The translations under genes and the position numbers were made by a program. Positions 27,352-36,007 of a DNA stretch of 64,000 bases are shown here, one piece after another. The DNA lies in contig JABTTZ010000003.1 in the NCBI GenBank assembly GCA_015075625.1, forward strand, positions 767,882 through 831,881, read 5' to 3'. Within the stretch, counting starts at the first letter, position 1, and each line of letters starts with the position of its first letter. Source of the stretch: Anaerolineales bacterium (GTDB taxonomy: Bacteria; Chloroflexota; Anaerolineae; Aggregatilineales; UBA2796). The notes below the pieces were generated by a model. It saw nothing but the letters and a program-made list of their open reading frames with translations, was not told the DNA's origin and made no database searches.

Positions 27352-30087
27352 TCAGCCCATGACAACGCCCCGCCACCCGACAGGCGTCCCCTCCGGCGGG
27401 AGAGGTTGTTTCGTCTCAACCAGCCAACGGCGGTAGACCTCTGGTTCGCGGTATTTTGTGATCAACTTCCATGCCCCGCTGACATCATCGCCAAAGACGA
27501 CGACAATATCGCCCGATTCCGCCATATCCAACGCCGTCCGAATGGCATCGAATTCGTTTAAGACGATCTGAATCCTCTCTGGATCAAAGCCTTTTTCAAC
27601 CACAGCCTCCCGCAGCAGTCCAGCAATGCTCCCCGCCTGCCGTCCGCGTGTATTCCAATCTTCTTTGATGATTAAGTAATCGTAAGCGGCGGCGGCGGCA
27701 TAGCCAACCTCTTTAATATCCCCGTCACGCCGATCCCCCGGCGCCGCAATCACCCCGATTTTTCGTCCGGTGATGCGCAAAGACTGGACGAATTCGGCAA
27801 CGGCACGCATCGCCGCCGGATTGTGGGCGTAATCGAAAATCACCTTGAAGGGGTATTCCTCAAAAATATTCATCCGTCCGGGCGTTTGGTAAAACGTGGT
27901 GGTGAAGGTCTTCAGACCGAGGCGGATCATTTCCACATTGACACCCATACAATATGCCACCGCCGCTGCTGCCATTGCGTTGGCAATGTTGAACCGCGCC
28001 CGCCCCTCGAAGGTTGCGGGAATCAGATGCGCCCACAGCAGGGGAATATGTTTTCCCTCATCATAAAGGGTGAGCATCTCACCATTGATCCCTTGCTCAA
28101 GGCTGATTGCCCGCCCACCGCCCCGGACATGATCGCGCACGAGATCATTTTTAGAATCCAGTGTGAACCAGCAAACATTCCCATCGCAGTAACGCCCCAT
28201 GCCGCGTGTCATTGGATCGTCGGCGTTCAGCACGCCCCACCCATCATCGGCAACGGATTCAATGACAACCTGCTTCATATCGGCAAGCTGTTCAAGGGTT
28301 TCAATGCCTCCCAAACCGAGGTGGTCGCCTTGCACATTCAACACTGCCCCCACATGGCAGCGGTCAAAACCCAGCCCCTCGCGGACAATGCCCCCGCGCG
28401 CCGTCTCCAAAACGGCACAATCAACATTCGGCTCACGGAGGACGACGCGGGCGCTCCAGGGCCCGGTCATATCCCCACGCAGGATCGCCTCGCCATTGAC
28501 ATAGATACCGTCTGTCGTCGTCATGCCGGGGTTCATCCCCGCCAGTTTCATAATATGCCCAACCATGCGCGTGGTGGTTGTCTTGCCATTGGTACCAGTG
28601 ATGGCGCACAGCGGAATGCGGGCGGGCGTTCCGGGGGGAAAGAGCATATCAATAACCGCGCCAGCAACATCGCGTGGTTTCCCCTCGCTTGGCGCAACGT
28701 GCATCCGAAAGCCCGGTCCGGCGTTCACTTCGACAATCCCACCGCCAACCTCGGTATAAGGGCGGGAAATATCTGGGGAGATGAAGTCAACGCCGCCAAT
28801 ATCCAGCCCGATCACCTGAATAGCCCGTTCTGCCATTTGGATGTTTTCGTAATGGATATCGTCGGTGCGGTCAATTGCCGTGCCGCCTGTGCTGAGATTG
28901 CCCGTCTGCCGGAGGAAAAACACCTCATCAATGGCAAGGATGGTCTCCAACGTATAACCCGTCAACGCCAAAAGCCGTACCGCCTGATCATCAATCTCCA
29001 AGCGGGTCAGAATTTTCTCATGCCCAATGCCCCGCCGAGGGTCCTGATTGACACGATCCACAAGCTCGCGGATGGTGTGTGTTCCATCGCCCACCACATG
29101 CCCCGGCACACGTTCAGCCGCAGCGACGACCTTCCCCCCAACAACCAAAATTCGGTAATCGCGCCCGGTAACATACTGCTCAATGACAACGCGAGAGGAT
29201 TCTTCCGCCGCCAGTTGGTAGCCAATGCGAACATCTTCAGGGGAGCGCAAATTGATTGAGACGCCGCGCCCATGATTTCCATCATAGGGTTTGGTCACAA
29301 CGGGATACCCAATATCTTCCGCCGCACTGATCGCCTCGGTTTCATCGGCAACGAGGGTTTGGCGTGGAACGGGAAGTCCGGCATCGCGCAGCATTCGGCT
29401 GGTCAGCGCCTTATCTTGGGCGATCCCTACAGCGATATGCCCCGTTCGGCTGGTTACTGTCGCTTCGATCCGTTTTTGATAACGCCCCTGCCCAAATTGG
29501 ATCAGGCTGTGTTCGTTCAGGCGAATCCAGGGTACGCCGCGCCGCTCCGCCGCCTGTACTAAGGATAGCGTACTTGGACCCAGGGCTTTTTCTTTTGCCA
29601 GTTCAACAAATGCCTCAAACTTGCCTAAATAGTTGAACCATATCCGCTCGGTTTCGCTCATCCCGCTTGGAATCGTTGGCGGGATGAGCCAGCGGACGAG
29701 ATCAACGGCGAGTTCGCCCGCCGCCAGACCGACCTCCTCCTCGGCAAATTCGTAGATCACCATGTAATGCCCCGGCGTGTTCAGGCTGCGCGTCTTTCCA
29801 CGACTGACGGGCGACCCGGCAAGGCATTGCAATTCAATGGCGATATGTTCGATCACATGCCCGATCCATGTCGTTTCGCGCATCCGCCGGACAAACCCCC
29901 CCGGTACGCCATACGAACAGCCGTGTTCCTCTAAGGTGGGCATGGTCGCCAGAAGGTTATCAATGAAACCGGGAATTTTTGTTGTTGGGTAGTCTTCTAA
30001 ATCTTCAATATCAAGATCAAGGCGAACAACTGGGCGGTATTCGTAAAGATTTGGACCTCGGTAGACTTTTTTGTTGAGGATTTTCAT
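27352..30087 (-). CDS. cphA: Cyanophycin synthetase
   Basis: 911 residues from ATG 30087, with GAGGG about 9 nt upstream; the open frame reaches 30180. The order of domains is the CphA N-domain (KILNKKVYRGPNLYEYRPV), an ATP-grasp domain for Asp addition (PVVTKPYDGNHGRGVSINL, GRDYRILVV, EVNAGPGFRMH) and a Mur-ligase-like domain for Arg addition, with the P-loop GTNGKTTTT near residue 495 and IFDYAHNPAAMRAV later. Makes the Asp-Arg storage polymer. No cyanophycinase or second cphA is adjacent. Confidence 0.95.
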   Translation of the reverse strand: MKILNKKVYRGPNLYEYRPVVRLDLDIEDLEDYPTTKIPGFIDNLLATMPTLEEHGCSYGVPGGFVRRMRETTWIGHVIEHIAIELQCLAGSPVSRGKTRSLNTPGHYMVIYEFAEEEVGLAAGELAVDLVRWLIPPTIPSGMSETERIWFNYLGKFEAFVELAKEKALGPSTLSLVQAAERRGVPWIRLNEHSLIQFGQGRYQKRIEATVTSRTGHIAVGIAQDKALTSRMLRDAGLPVPRQTLVADETEAISAAEDIGYPVVTKPYDGNHGRGVSINLRSPEDVRIGYQLAAEESSRVVIEQYVTGRDYRILVVGGKVVAAAERVPGHVVGDGTHTIRELVDRVNQDPRRGIGHEKILTRLEIDDQAVRLLALTGYTLETILAIDEVFFLRQTGNLSTGGTAIDRTDDIHYENIQMAERAIQVIGLDIGGVDFISPDISRPYTEVGGGIVEVNAGPGFRMHVAPSEGKPRDVAGAVIDMLFPPGTPARIPLCAITGTNGKTTTTRMVGHIMKLAGMNPGMTTTDGIYVNGEAILRGDMTGPWSARVVLREPNVDCAVLETARGGIVREGLGFDRCHVGAVLNVQGDHLGLGGIETLEQLADMKQVVIESVADDGWGVLNADDPMTRGMGRYCDGNVCWFTLDSKNDLVRDHVRGGGRAISLEQGINGEMLTLYDEGKHIPLLWAHLIPATFEGRARFNIANAMAAAAVAYCMGVNVEMIRLGLKTFTTTFYQTPGRMNIFEEYPFKVIFDYAHNPAAMRAVAEFVQSLRITGRKIGVIAAPGDRRDGDIKEVGYAAAAAYDYLIIKEDWNTRGRQAGSIAGLLREAVVEKGFDPERIQIVLNEFDAIRTALDMAESGDIVVVFGDDVSGAWKLITKYREPEVYRRWLVETKQPLPPEGTPVGWRGVVMG

Positions 30088-30286
30088 GTGTGGCGATCCC
30101 TCTTTTGGTACATCTGAGGATACCATAGGAACGAGATCGGCGGCGAAAAACGGCAGCCCTTGTCGGACTGGCTTTTGCACCTGTCCTCGGACGCAGAGTG
30201 TGTGATATCGTTTTTTTCAAGACGCGCTGCTTTTCTCAGATTACAATGCACCTATTGATGATGAAGAACACAGAAAGGCTGAACTT

Positions 30287-30820
30287 ATGCGAAAACTCGT
30301 GGTCACCGAATTCCTATCCCTTGATGGTGTGATGGAAAACCCCGCTTGGACGGCGCCCTATTGGAATGACGAGATAGCGCAGTTCAAAACCGAGGAAGAT
30401 TCGACTGTCGATGCCTTACTTCTAGGGCGCATCACCTATCAGGGCTTTGCTGCTGCGTGGCCCACAAGCGATGACGAAGGAGCGCCCTTCATGAACAACG
30501 TTCGCAAATACGTGGTGTCAACGACACTCACGAAGGCAGAATGGAACAACTCTCAGCTAATCAGGGCAAATGTCGTTCAGGAAATCTCCACCCTAAAGCA
30601 GCAGGACGGTCAGGATATTCTCGTCTACGGCAGCGCCACCCTTGTACAAACCCTCATGCAGCATCATCTCGTCGATAGCTATCGGTTTCTTGTCTATCCG
30701 GTAGTTCTGGGCAAGGGTAAGCGGCTTTTTCACGAGGGGACAATGGCCACGCTGACCCTTGTGAGAACGCAATCCCTCAGTTCAGGGGTGGCGGCGCTTG
30801 TCTATGAGCCGGTGCGGTAG
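30287..30820 (+). CDS. Dihydrofolate reductase / RibD C-terminal family protein
   Basis: 177 residues. RKLVVTEFLSLDGVME, DALLLGRITYQGFAAAWP, LVYGSATLVQTLMQHHLVDSYRFLVYPVVLGKGKRLF and the C-terminal strand match the RibD-like reductases (COG0262), small NADPH enzymes of mostly unknown substrate. Translation start ATG after GAAAGG. It is divergent from cphA and appears monocistronic. Confidence 0.9.
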   Translation: MRKLVVTEFLSLDGVMENPAWTAPYWNDEIAQFKTEEDSTVDALLLGRITYQGFAAAWPTSDDEGAPFMNNVRKYVVSTTLTKAEWNNSQLIRANVVQEISTLKQQDGQDILVYGSATLVQTLMQHHLVDSYRFLVYPVVLGKGKRLFHEGTMATLTLVRTQSLSSGVAALVYEPVR

Positions 30821-30847
30821 ACTCATTGAGTCCCTTAGGAAAACGTC

Positions 30848-32032
30848 TCACCCCTCTTGGGGCGGCACGCCGGTATAGGTAGCGCGGGGACGAATCATCG
30901 TCCCCGTAGCGGCTTGTTCTAGGGCATGGGCAATCCATCCCGCCGCCCGCCCCAACGCAAAGAGGGCAAACGCCGCCCCTAAGGGCAGGTTCAGCGCCCG
31001 TTCAAAAATCACAAGGGCGCAGTCAATCGTTGGTGCGTCGGGGATGTGCCTTTGCAAAAGGGCGAGAGTTGTCAGATCATCCGTCAGGCGTTTGCTGGCG
31101 TGATTCCCCTCCAAATATGCCAACAAGCACCGCGCACGCGGATCGCCCTCTGGGTAGAGTGGATGCCCAAAGCCCGGCAGACCATCCCCACGCGCCAACC
31201 GTTCCCCTATGAGTGCGCTCCGCCCATCGTGATCGTGTGCGGTATCAATCTCTCGAAACATCGCCGCCACCCGCGCTGTATGCCCGCCATGATTTCCCCC
31301 GCTGAGCGCCGCCAAACCACTCGCTACCGCCGCATAGAGGCTTGCTCCTGTGCTGGCAACGATTCGAGCGGCGAAGGAGGATGCATTCAACTCGTGATCG
31401 GCACAGAGGATCAATGCGGCATTGATCGCCGCTGGCGAAACACCCCATGCAGCCCCTACGTGATCGGCAATCTGCCCCGTTGGAAGGGCGGGAAAAGCCA
31501 CTGCCCGCGTCAAAACCTTCAGAATCCGCCCTCCCACCGCGATCGGGTTTCGCGCCGCTGATGCCCCCCAATCCCCTTCTGCCGAGAGCGCAAGGGCGAT
31601 CTGCATGTTCGCTAGAAAACGTCCGGCACGGAGTCCGTCGGGAGGGAATACGGGCGGTTCGGAGTCTTGCCAACGGTCAAAATCGCCCGTCCATAACAGC
31701 GCGGCAACCTGTTCAAAAGACCGCGCACCAACGAGAAACTCCACCCCATACCCCCGATAATACAACCCGTTCTCTGTGATCAAGGTGAGGGCGGAATCAA
31801 GGACGGGTGTCCCCCAGTGAAGGGCAGCGTGGGCAGTCTTTGCCGGATCGCTGCGATGTTCCTTGCGCTCAAGAAGTTTCTGCACATCCTCGGCAAGATA
31901 ACGCCGCACCCGTTTTGATTCAGAAACCGCTTCGCTGCGGATCAACCCTCGGCTAACATAGGCATAAAGCGTGGCGGCGGTCACCTTTAACCGAGCAGAG
32001 GCTTCTTGTGCGGTGAGGTATTTCTTAGCCAA
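30848..32032 (-). CDS. Citrate synthase family protein with N-terminal helix-turn-helix
   Basis: 394 residues from TTG 32032, preceded by AAGGAAAG. Residues 1-50 read as an excisionase/MerR-type DNA-binding domain (YLTAQEASARLKVTAATLYAYVSRGLI). The rest is a shortened citrate synthase fold with the three catalytic positions visible: His in CADHELNASSFAAR, His in GFGHPLYPEGDPRA and Asp in PTIDCALVIFERAL. It may be an enzyme, a metabolite-sensing regulator, or both. The divergent DRE-TIM synthase gene is the obvious target. Confidence 0.85.
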   Translation of the reverse strand: MAKKYLTAQEASARLKVTAATLYAYVSRGLIRSEAVSESKRVRRYLAEDVQKLLERKEHRSDPAKTAHAALHWGTPVLDSALTLITENGLYYRGYGVEFLVGARSFEQVAALLWTGDFDRWQDSEPPVFPPDGLRAGRFLANMQIALALSAEGDWGASAARNPIAVGGRILKVLTRAVAFPALPTGQIADHVGAAWGVSPAAINAALILCADHELNASSFAARIVASTGASLYAAVASGLAALSGGNHGGHTARVAAMFREIDTAHDHDGRSALIGERLARGDGLPGFGHPLYPEGDPRARCLLAYLEGNHASKRLTDDLTTLALLQRHIPDAPTIDCALVIFERALNLPLGAAFALFALGRAAGWIAHALEQAATGTMIRPRATYTGVPPQEG

Positions 32033-32052
32033 GCAACTTTCCTTACACGTTA

Positions 32053-32103
32053 TATGTTGATTTTCTCATCAAGATTGACAATCTATTTTATCGCGCTTAT
32101 CCT
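32053..32103 (+). promoter_or_regulatory. Divergent promoter with inverted repeat
   Basis: TTGACA (32075-32080), a 17-nt spacer and TATCCT (32098-32103) make a plausible sigma-70 promoter for the downstream DRE-TIM gene. Just upstream, TTGAT and ATCAA form an inverted repeat with a 6-nt spacer. This is a candidate binding site for the HTH-citrate synthase protein transcribed the other way. Confidence 0.45.
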
Positions 32104-32132
32104 GAACAAAACATAGCACATGAGTCTTTCCC

Positions 32133-33458
32133 ATGATCCCTGATCCACAGACCCCAGAGTATTTTCTAGAAAGTTTCCCCCGCGATGCCTTTCCCCAGTA
32201 TGTGTGGACAGAACGCCCGGTGAACTTACCCTTGCAGGTATGGACAACAGAGACGACACACCGCGACGGTCAGCAGGGCGGGTTACCTTTGAGTGTTGAC
32301 CAAAGCCTGACGATTTACGACATACTGTGCCAGTTTACGGGAGAGAGTGGGGCAATCCGCCAAGCGGAATTTTTTGCCTACCGCCCCTCGGATCGGGCGG
32401 CATTAGAGGGGGCATTGGAGCGCTATCGGGATGGGGCGCCGATTGAACCAACAACATGGATTCGTGCCACCAGCAAGGACGTTGATCTGATTAAAACCCT
32501 CGGCGTGCGCGAGACGGGGATGCTTGCTTCGGCATCGGATTATCATACCTTTCACAAATTTACTCCCGGCGGGCGCAAGCAGGCAGCACAAACCTACCTT
32601 GACGCCGTGCGCGTAACCGTCGATGCCGGAATTCGCCCCCGCTTACACCTTGAGGATGCCACCCGCGCCCCGCTCGATTTTATCCTGCCCTTTGTAGAGG
32701 CTGTGCAAGCGATCTGTGCGCCCTATGGTCTCACCCCAAAATTCCGCGTCTGCGATACGATGGGCTTGGGACTGCCGGATGCTGACGTTGCCTTGCCGCG
32801 CTCTATTCCCCGCCTTTTTCGGGCGCTGCGGGCGGCGGGGCTGACCCCAGAAATGCTCGAATTTCACCCCCACAACGACACATGGCTCGTTGTTCCCAAC
32901 TGCCTTGCGGCAATTCGTGAAGGGTGTGCTGTGATCAACGGCACTGCGTTGGGGAAGGGCGAACGGACGGGAAATGCCCCACTAGAGGCGATTTTGATGC
33001 ACCTGATGGGGATGGGCTTCTTTGCCCAAAATGCGCCGAATTTCAAAGCGCTAAATGCCCTTGCCGCGCTCTACCAAACGATGGGGGAAGAACTGCCACC
33101 TAAATATCCGCTCTATGGACGGGATGCCCACCGCACCCGCGCCGGCGTTCATGCCGATGGACTGAATAAATTTTGGTGGATGTATGCCCCCTTCAATGTT
33201 CCGGCGCTGCTAGGGCGTCCGTTGGAGGTATCGCTTACCAAAGAGAGTGGCAGTGCTGGCGTGATTTTCTTGATTCGGCAGCATCTCGGGATCACCTTAA
33301 CGAAAGATGATCCACAAATCATGGCGATTCAGGCGTGGGTGACGGGGGAATTTGAGGGTGGGCGGCAAACAAGCATCGAATGGGAAGAGCTTGCCGCGCT
33401 GGTTGACGCCACCCTGATGAAAAACCACCCAATACAGAGTGATTCTGAGCGCGTTTGA
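32133..33458 (+). CDS. DRE-TIM metallolyase (isopropylmalate/homocitrate/Re-citrate synthase-like)
   Basis: 441 residues. TTETTHRDGQQGG carries the DRE-TIM signature (HRDG for DRDG), RLHLEDATRAP follows, and HPHNDTWLVVPN supplies the metal-binding HxH. NGTALGKGERTGNAPLE is the strong family loop. There is no C-terminal LeuA regulatory domain, so leucine-regulated IPM synthase is unlikely. An acyl-CoA plus oxoacid condensation is expected; Re-citrate synthase is a candidate because the divergent neighbour is citrate-synthase-like. Substrate not established. Confidence 0.8.
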   Translation: MIPDPQTPEYFLESFPRDAFPQYVWTERPVNLPLQVWTTETTHRDGQQGGLPLSVDQSLTIYDILCQFTGESGAIRQAEFFAYRPSDRAALEGALERYRDGAPIEPTTWIRATSKDVDLIKTLGVRETGMLASASDYHTFHKFTPGGRKQAAQTYLDAVRVTVDAGIRPRLHLEDATRAPLDFILPFVEAVQAICAPYGLTPKFRVCDTMGLGLPDADVALPRSIPRLFRALRAAGLTPEMLEFHPHNDTWLVVPNCLAAIREGCAVINGTALGKGERTGNAPLEAILMHLMGMGFFAQNAPNFKALNALAALYQTMGEELPPKYPLYGRDAHRTRAGVHADGLNKFWWMYAPFNVPALLGRPLEVSLTKESGSAGVIFLIRQHLGITLTKDDPQIMAIQAWVTGEFEGGRQTSIEWEELAALVDATLMKNHPIQSDSERV

Positions 33459-33503
33459 AAGGGCGCGACGTATGTTTATGTCTATGTGTGCGCCCATCCC
33501 GCG

Positions 33504-33887
33504 CTACACCATAGCAATGACTTCAATTTCCACCAGCACACCACGCGGCAGATTCAAATTGCCTACGGTGGTGCGGGCAGGAGGGGCATCGGGAAAGAAT
33601 TCGGCGTAGACGACATTCATCGCCTGAAAATCGCCCATATCGTGAAGGTAGACAGTTGTTTTGACTACCTTTCCCAAACCTGATCCGGCGGCTTCGAGAA
33701 CAGCTTTGATGTTTGTCAAGACTTGGCGTGTCTCGGCAGAAATGCCGCCTTTGACGACCTCCATTGTCGCCGGATCAAAGCCCGTCTGTCCAGCGCAGAA
33801 CACAAACCCATTGGCAATCACCGCCTGCGAGTACGGACCAATCGCTTTGGGGGCATGTTCGGTGTGAACAATACGACGCTCAGTCAT
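33504..33887 (-). CDS. ridA: RidA family reactive imine deaminase
   Basis: 127 residues from ATG 33887 (AAGGAAG upstream); the open frame is longer but family members start here. HTEHAPKAIGPYSQAV, FCAGQTGFDP, TRQVLTNIKAVLEAAG and PPARTTVGNLNLPRGVLVEIE contain the catalytic Arg and the ligand-binding Glu. It removes reactive enamine/imine intermediates in the cytoplasm. Overlaps the end of gmk by 8 bp, so the two are co-translated. Confidence 0.95.
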   Translation of the reverse strand: MTERRIVHTEHAPKAIGPYSQAVIANGFVFCAGQTGFDPATMEVVKGGISAETRQVLTNIKAVLEAAGSGLGKVVKTTVYLHDMGDFQAMNVVYAEFFPDAPPARTTVGNLNLPRGVLVEIEVIAMV

Positions 33888-34548
33888 GATTATCTTCCTT
33901 TGTTTTGTAAGGGGCATCTCCGGCATTGGGGGCGTGGTGGAGGACAATCGCCCGCACCTCTGCCGCACAACGCTCCACATTGTCATTGACAACGCGGTAA
34001 TCGCTCTCTGTCGCCCGCGAAAGCTCATATTGAGCGCGGGCATGACGTTGCAAAATTTCCGCTTCGGTTGCCTCGCCACGTTCGCGCATCCGATCCAAGA
34101 GCGCCTGTTCAGTGGGAGGGAGGATGAAGATGGTCACAACGTGGTTGGGAAAGGCAGCCTTCAACGCCACTGCGCCTTTTACATCAATATCAGAGACGAG
34201 CAAATCGCCGCGAGCGAGGCTTTCTTCCACCGGACGGCGCACTGCCCCGTAGAATTTGCCTGGGTGAACTTCTTCGTATTCCAGCAGTTCACCGCCATCA
34301 CGCATGGCGCTGAAGCGCTCTACACTGACGAAAAAATGATCAATGCCCTCCCGTTCGCCTTCGCGGGGGGGACGGGTGGTGGCGGTAGGCATCCGCTGCA
34401 AGCGAGGGAAATCGTGCATGATGCGCTTGATCACGGTGTTCTTGCCGACCCCGGCGGGACCAACAAAGACGAAGATCACACCGCGTCCGTAAGAGTCTGA
34501 TGAATCCATGATGATCACGGGTAGGGTTGGGGTCTGTAGGTTGCTCAT
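33880..34548 (-). CDS. gmk: Guanylate kinase
   Basis: 222 residues, GMP to GDP. Walker A reads GPAGVGKNT (usually GPSGVGKGT or ST). TATTRPPREGEREGIDHFFVS is the GMP-binding loop, followed by YGAVRRPVEE and LVSDIDVKGA. N-terminal residues 1-20 exceed the normal start, so ATG 34509 is also possible. Upstream of ridA in an overlapping pair. Confidence 0.95.
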   Translation of the reverse strand: MSNLQTPTLPVIIMDSSDSYGRGVIFVFVGPAGVGKNTVIKRIMHDFPRLQRMPTATTRPPREGEREGIDHFFVSVERFSAMRDGGELLEYEEVHPGKFYGAVRRPVEESLARGDLLVSDIDVKGAVALKAAFPNHVVTIFILPPTEQALLDRMRERGEATEAEILQRHARAQYELSRATESDYRVVNDNVERCAAEVRAIVLHHAPNAGDAPYKTKEDNHD

Positions 34549-34624
34549 GATCCTAATTTTAACAGCATTTTATGGTAACAGAGGTATACCATTCGGCGCT
34601 TTCCCTACGTTATAGATTTTCCTC

Positions 34625-35710
34625 TCAATTTTTTGGGGAGGAGCGCCCCAACAAGACCTCAATCATGCGCCGATCTGCCCGCGCCAGCGCATAGTGATCG
34701 ACCTCCGCCGGCGTCACCCATGCCGCTGCGATATACCTTGTGAGGGCGATCTCGCCACCGAGATAGCGGCAGCGGTGGGCATGAAGGGTGATCCGAAAAT
34801 GGCTGAAGGCGTGTTTTACGGTTGCCAGTACATCCCCGATCTCAACCTGAATCCCGCATTGCTCAGAGAGCGCCCGCGCTAAAGTCTCCCCAAGCGATTC
34901 GTCCCCCTCGCGGAATGCGGCTGGAAATTCCCACAAGCCGCCAAGCAATCCCTTCAGAGGGCGTTGAGCAATGAGAAACCGTCCGGCGGCGTCATAAATG
35001 ACCCCGGACGCAACATCCCGATGAGGGGTTTTCGCCTTGCGTGCTTTCACAGGGCGTTCCCCTTGTGTGTTGTTGGCATGGGCGCGGCAAAAGGTCTGTA
35101 CCGGACAGTTGGGGCAATCTGGCGAACGGGGGGTACAAATCCGGCTGCCCAATTCCATCATCGCCTGATTGTGATCGCCCGGGCGTTCTGCCTCGGCAAT
35201 CAACCCCTCGGCAAGCGCCCATAGGTGGCGCTGTGTAGCTGACATCGTGACATCAGCGGGGAGGTCGTAAAGCCGTGCCAAAACGCGAATGACATTTCCA
35301 TCAAGGACGGCGACGCGCTCCCCAAAAACAATGCTGGCAACTGCCGCCGCCGTATAACGCCCCACACCGGGGAGGTTTTGCAGCAGTGCGGCGGTTTGTG
35401 GGAACTGTCCCCCGCCAGCAGCGACGATCTGTGCGGCGCGATGCATGTTGCGAGCGCGGCTGTAATAACCCAAACCTTCCCACAACTTCAAGACCTGATC
35501 CAGCGGAGCAGCGGCAAGGGCATGAACCGTTGGGTAAGCGGCAGCGAATTTCTCGTAATAGGGGACAACGGTGGCGCTCTGCGTTTGTTGAAGCATGACT
35601 TCCGAAAGCCAGACGCGGTAGGGATCACGGGTGTGCCGCCAGGGACGATCTGACGCATCCCGAACAAACCATGGTGCCAATGCTGCTGCAAACGAATGAG
35701 AATCAATCAT
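34625..35710 (-). CDS. mutY: A/G-specific adenine glycosylase MutY
   Basis: 361 residues from ATG 35710. It removes A opposite 8-oxoG. SEVMLQQTQ holds the catalytic Glu; LPGVGRYTAAAVASIVFG is the helix-hairpin-helix; LDGNVIRVLARL has the catalytic Asp; four Cys in CTPRSPDCPNCPVQTFC bind the 4Fe-4S cluster. A C-terminal NUDIX-like domain (GRFLIAQRPLKGLLGGLWEFP) reads the 8-oxoG. The frame stays open to 35788 only through an inserted element. Before that insertion it lay about 14 nt after fbp. Confidence 0.95.
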   Translation of the reverse strand: MIDSHSFAAALAPWFVRDASDRPWRHTRDPYRVWLSEVMLQQTQSATVVPYYEKFAAAYPTVHALAAAPLDQVLKLWEGLGYYSRARNMHRAAQIVAAGGGQFPQTAALLQNLPGVGRYTAAAVASIVFGERVAVLDGNVIRVLARLYDLPADVTMSATQRHLWALAEGLIAEAERPGDHNQAMMELGSRICTPRSPDCPNCPVQTFCRAHANNTQGERPVKARKAKTPHRDVASGVIYDAAGRFLIAQRPLKGLLGGLWEFPAAFREGDESLGETLARALSEQCGIQVEIGDVLATVKHAFSHFRITLHAHRCRYLGGEIALTRYIAAAWVTPAEVDHYALARADRRMIEVLLGRSSPKN

Positions 35711-35727
35711 CTGGGTATGATACTCTA

Positions 35728-36007
35728 GTAGACCACCACATAAATTTCTAAGGATATAAACGCGCCAATACAGCCAGTAAATCGGCAATCTCTAGATCAC
35801 TTTTTCCGGCATCGCTCCATAACCCCATTTGATCTCGACGCACCACTCGCACCTTGTTGCTGCTGCCTTTGACCACCCCTTCCAGTTCTTCTCGTTCTGC
35901 CTCGCTCAGGTGAATTGGATAGTTTTGTTTACCTCCTCTTTTGCGGTTCCTTTCCTCTCAATCCTTCTAAGATGCCCTTTTATTGACTTATTTGTGTGGT
36001 CGTCTAC
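35728..36007 (-). mobile_element. IS630-type miniature element between fbp and mutY
   Basis: 280 bp with 18-bp terminal inverted repeats GTAGACCACCACATAAAT and the complement of GTAGACGACCACACAAAT (16/18), bounded by TA on each side (35726-35727 and 36008-36009), as expected of IS630/Tc1-type insertion. Inside is an N-terminal transposase fragment. The right-hand TA is the first two bases of the fbp stop codon. Confidence 0.8.
35748..35950 (-). pseudogene. IS630 family transposase N-terminal remnant
   Basis: Reading on the minus strand gives GGKQNYPIHLSEAEREELEG, then RRDQMGLWSDAGKSDLEIADLLAV, ending at TAG 35748-35750. This is the N-terminal HTH region of IS630 transposases; the DDE catalytic part is absent. 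It shows that the mini-element derives from a full IS by internal deletion. Confidence 0.7.

Noticed and set aside
27823..29259. 478-codon open frame antisense to cphA
   Set aside because: Lies wholly opposite a gene with complete domain structure; sequence is low-complexity His/Pro/Arg-rich and matches no family. It is a codon-bias shadow.
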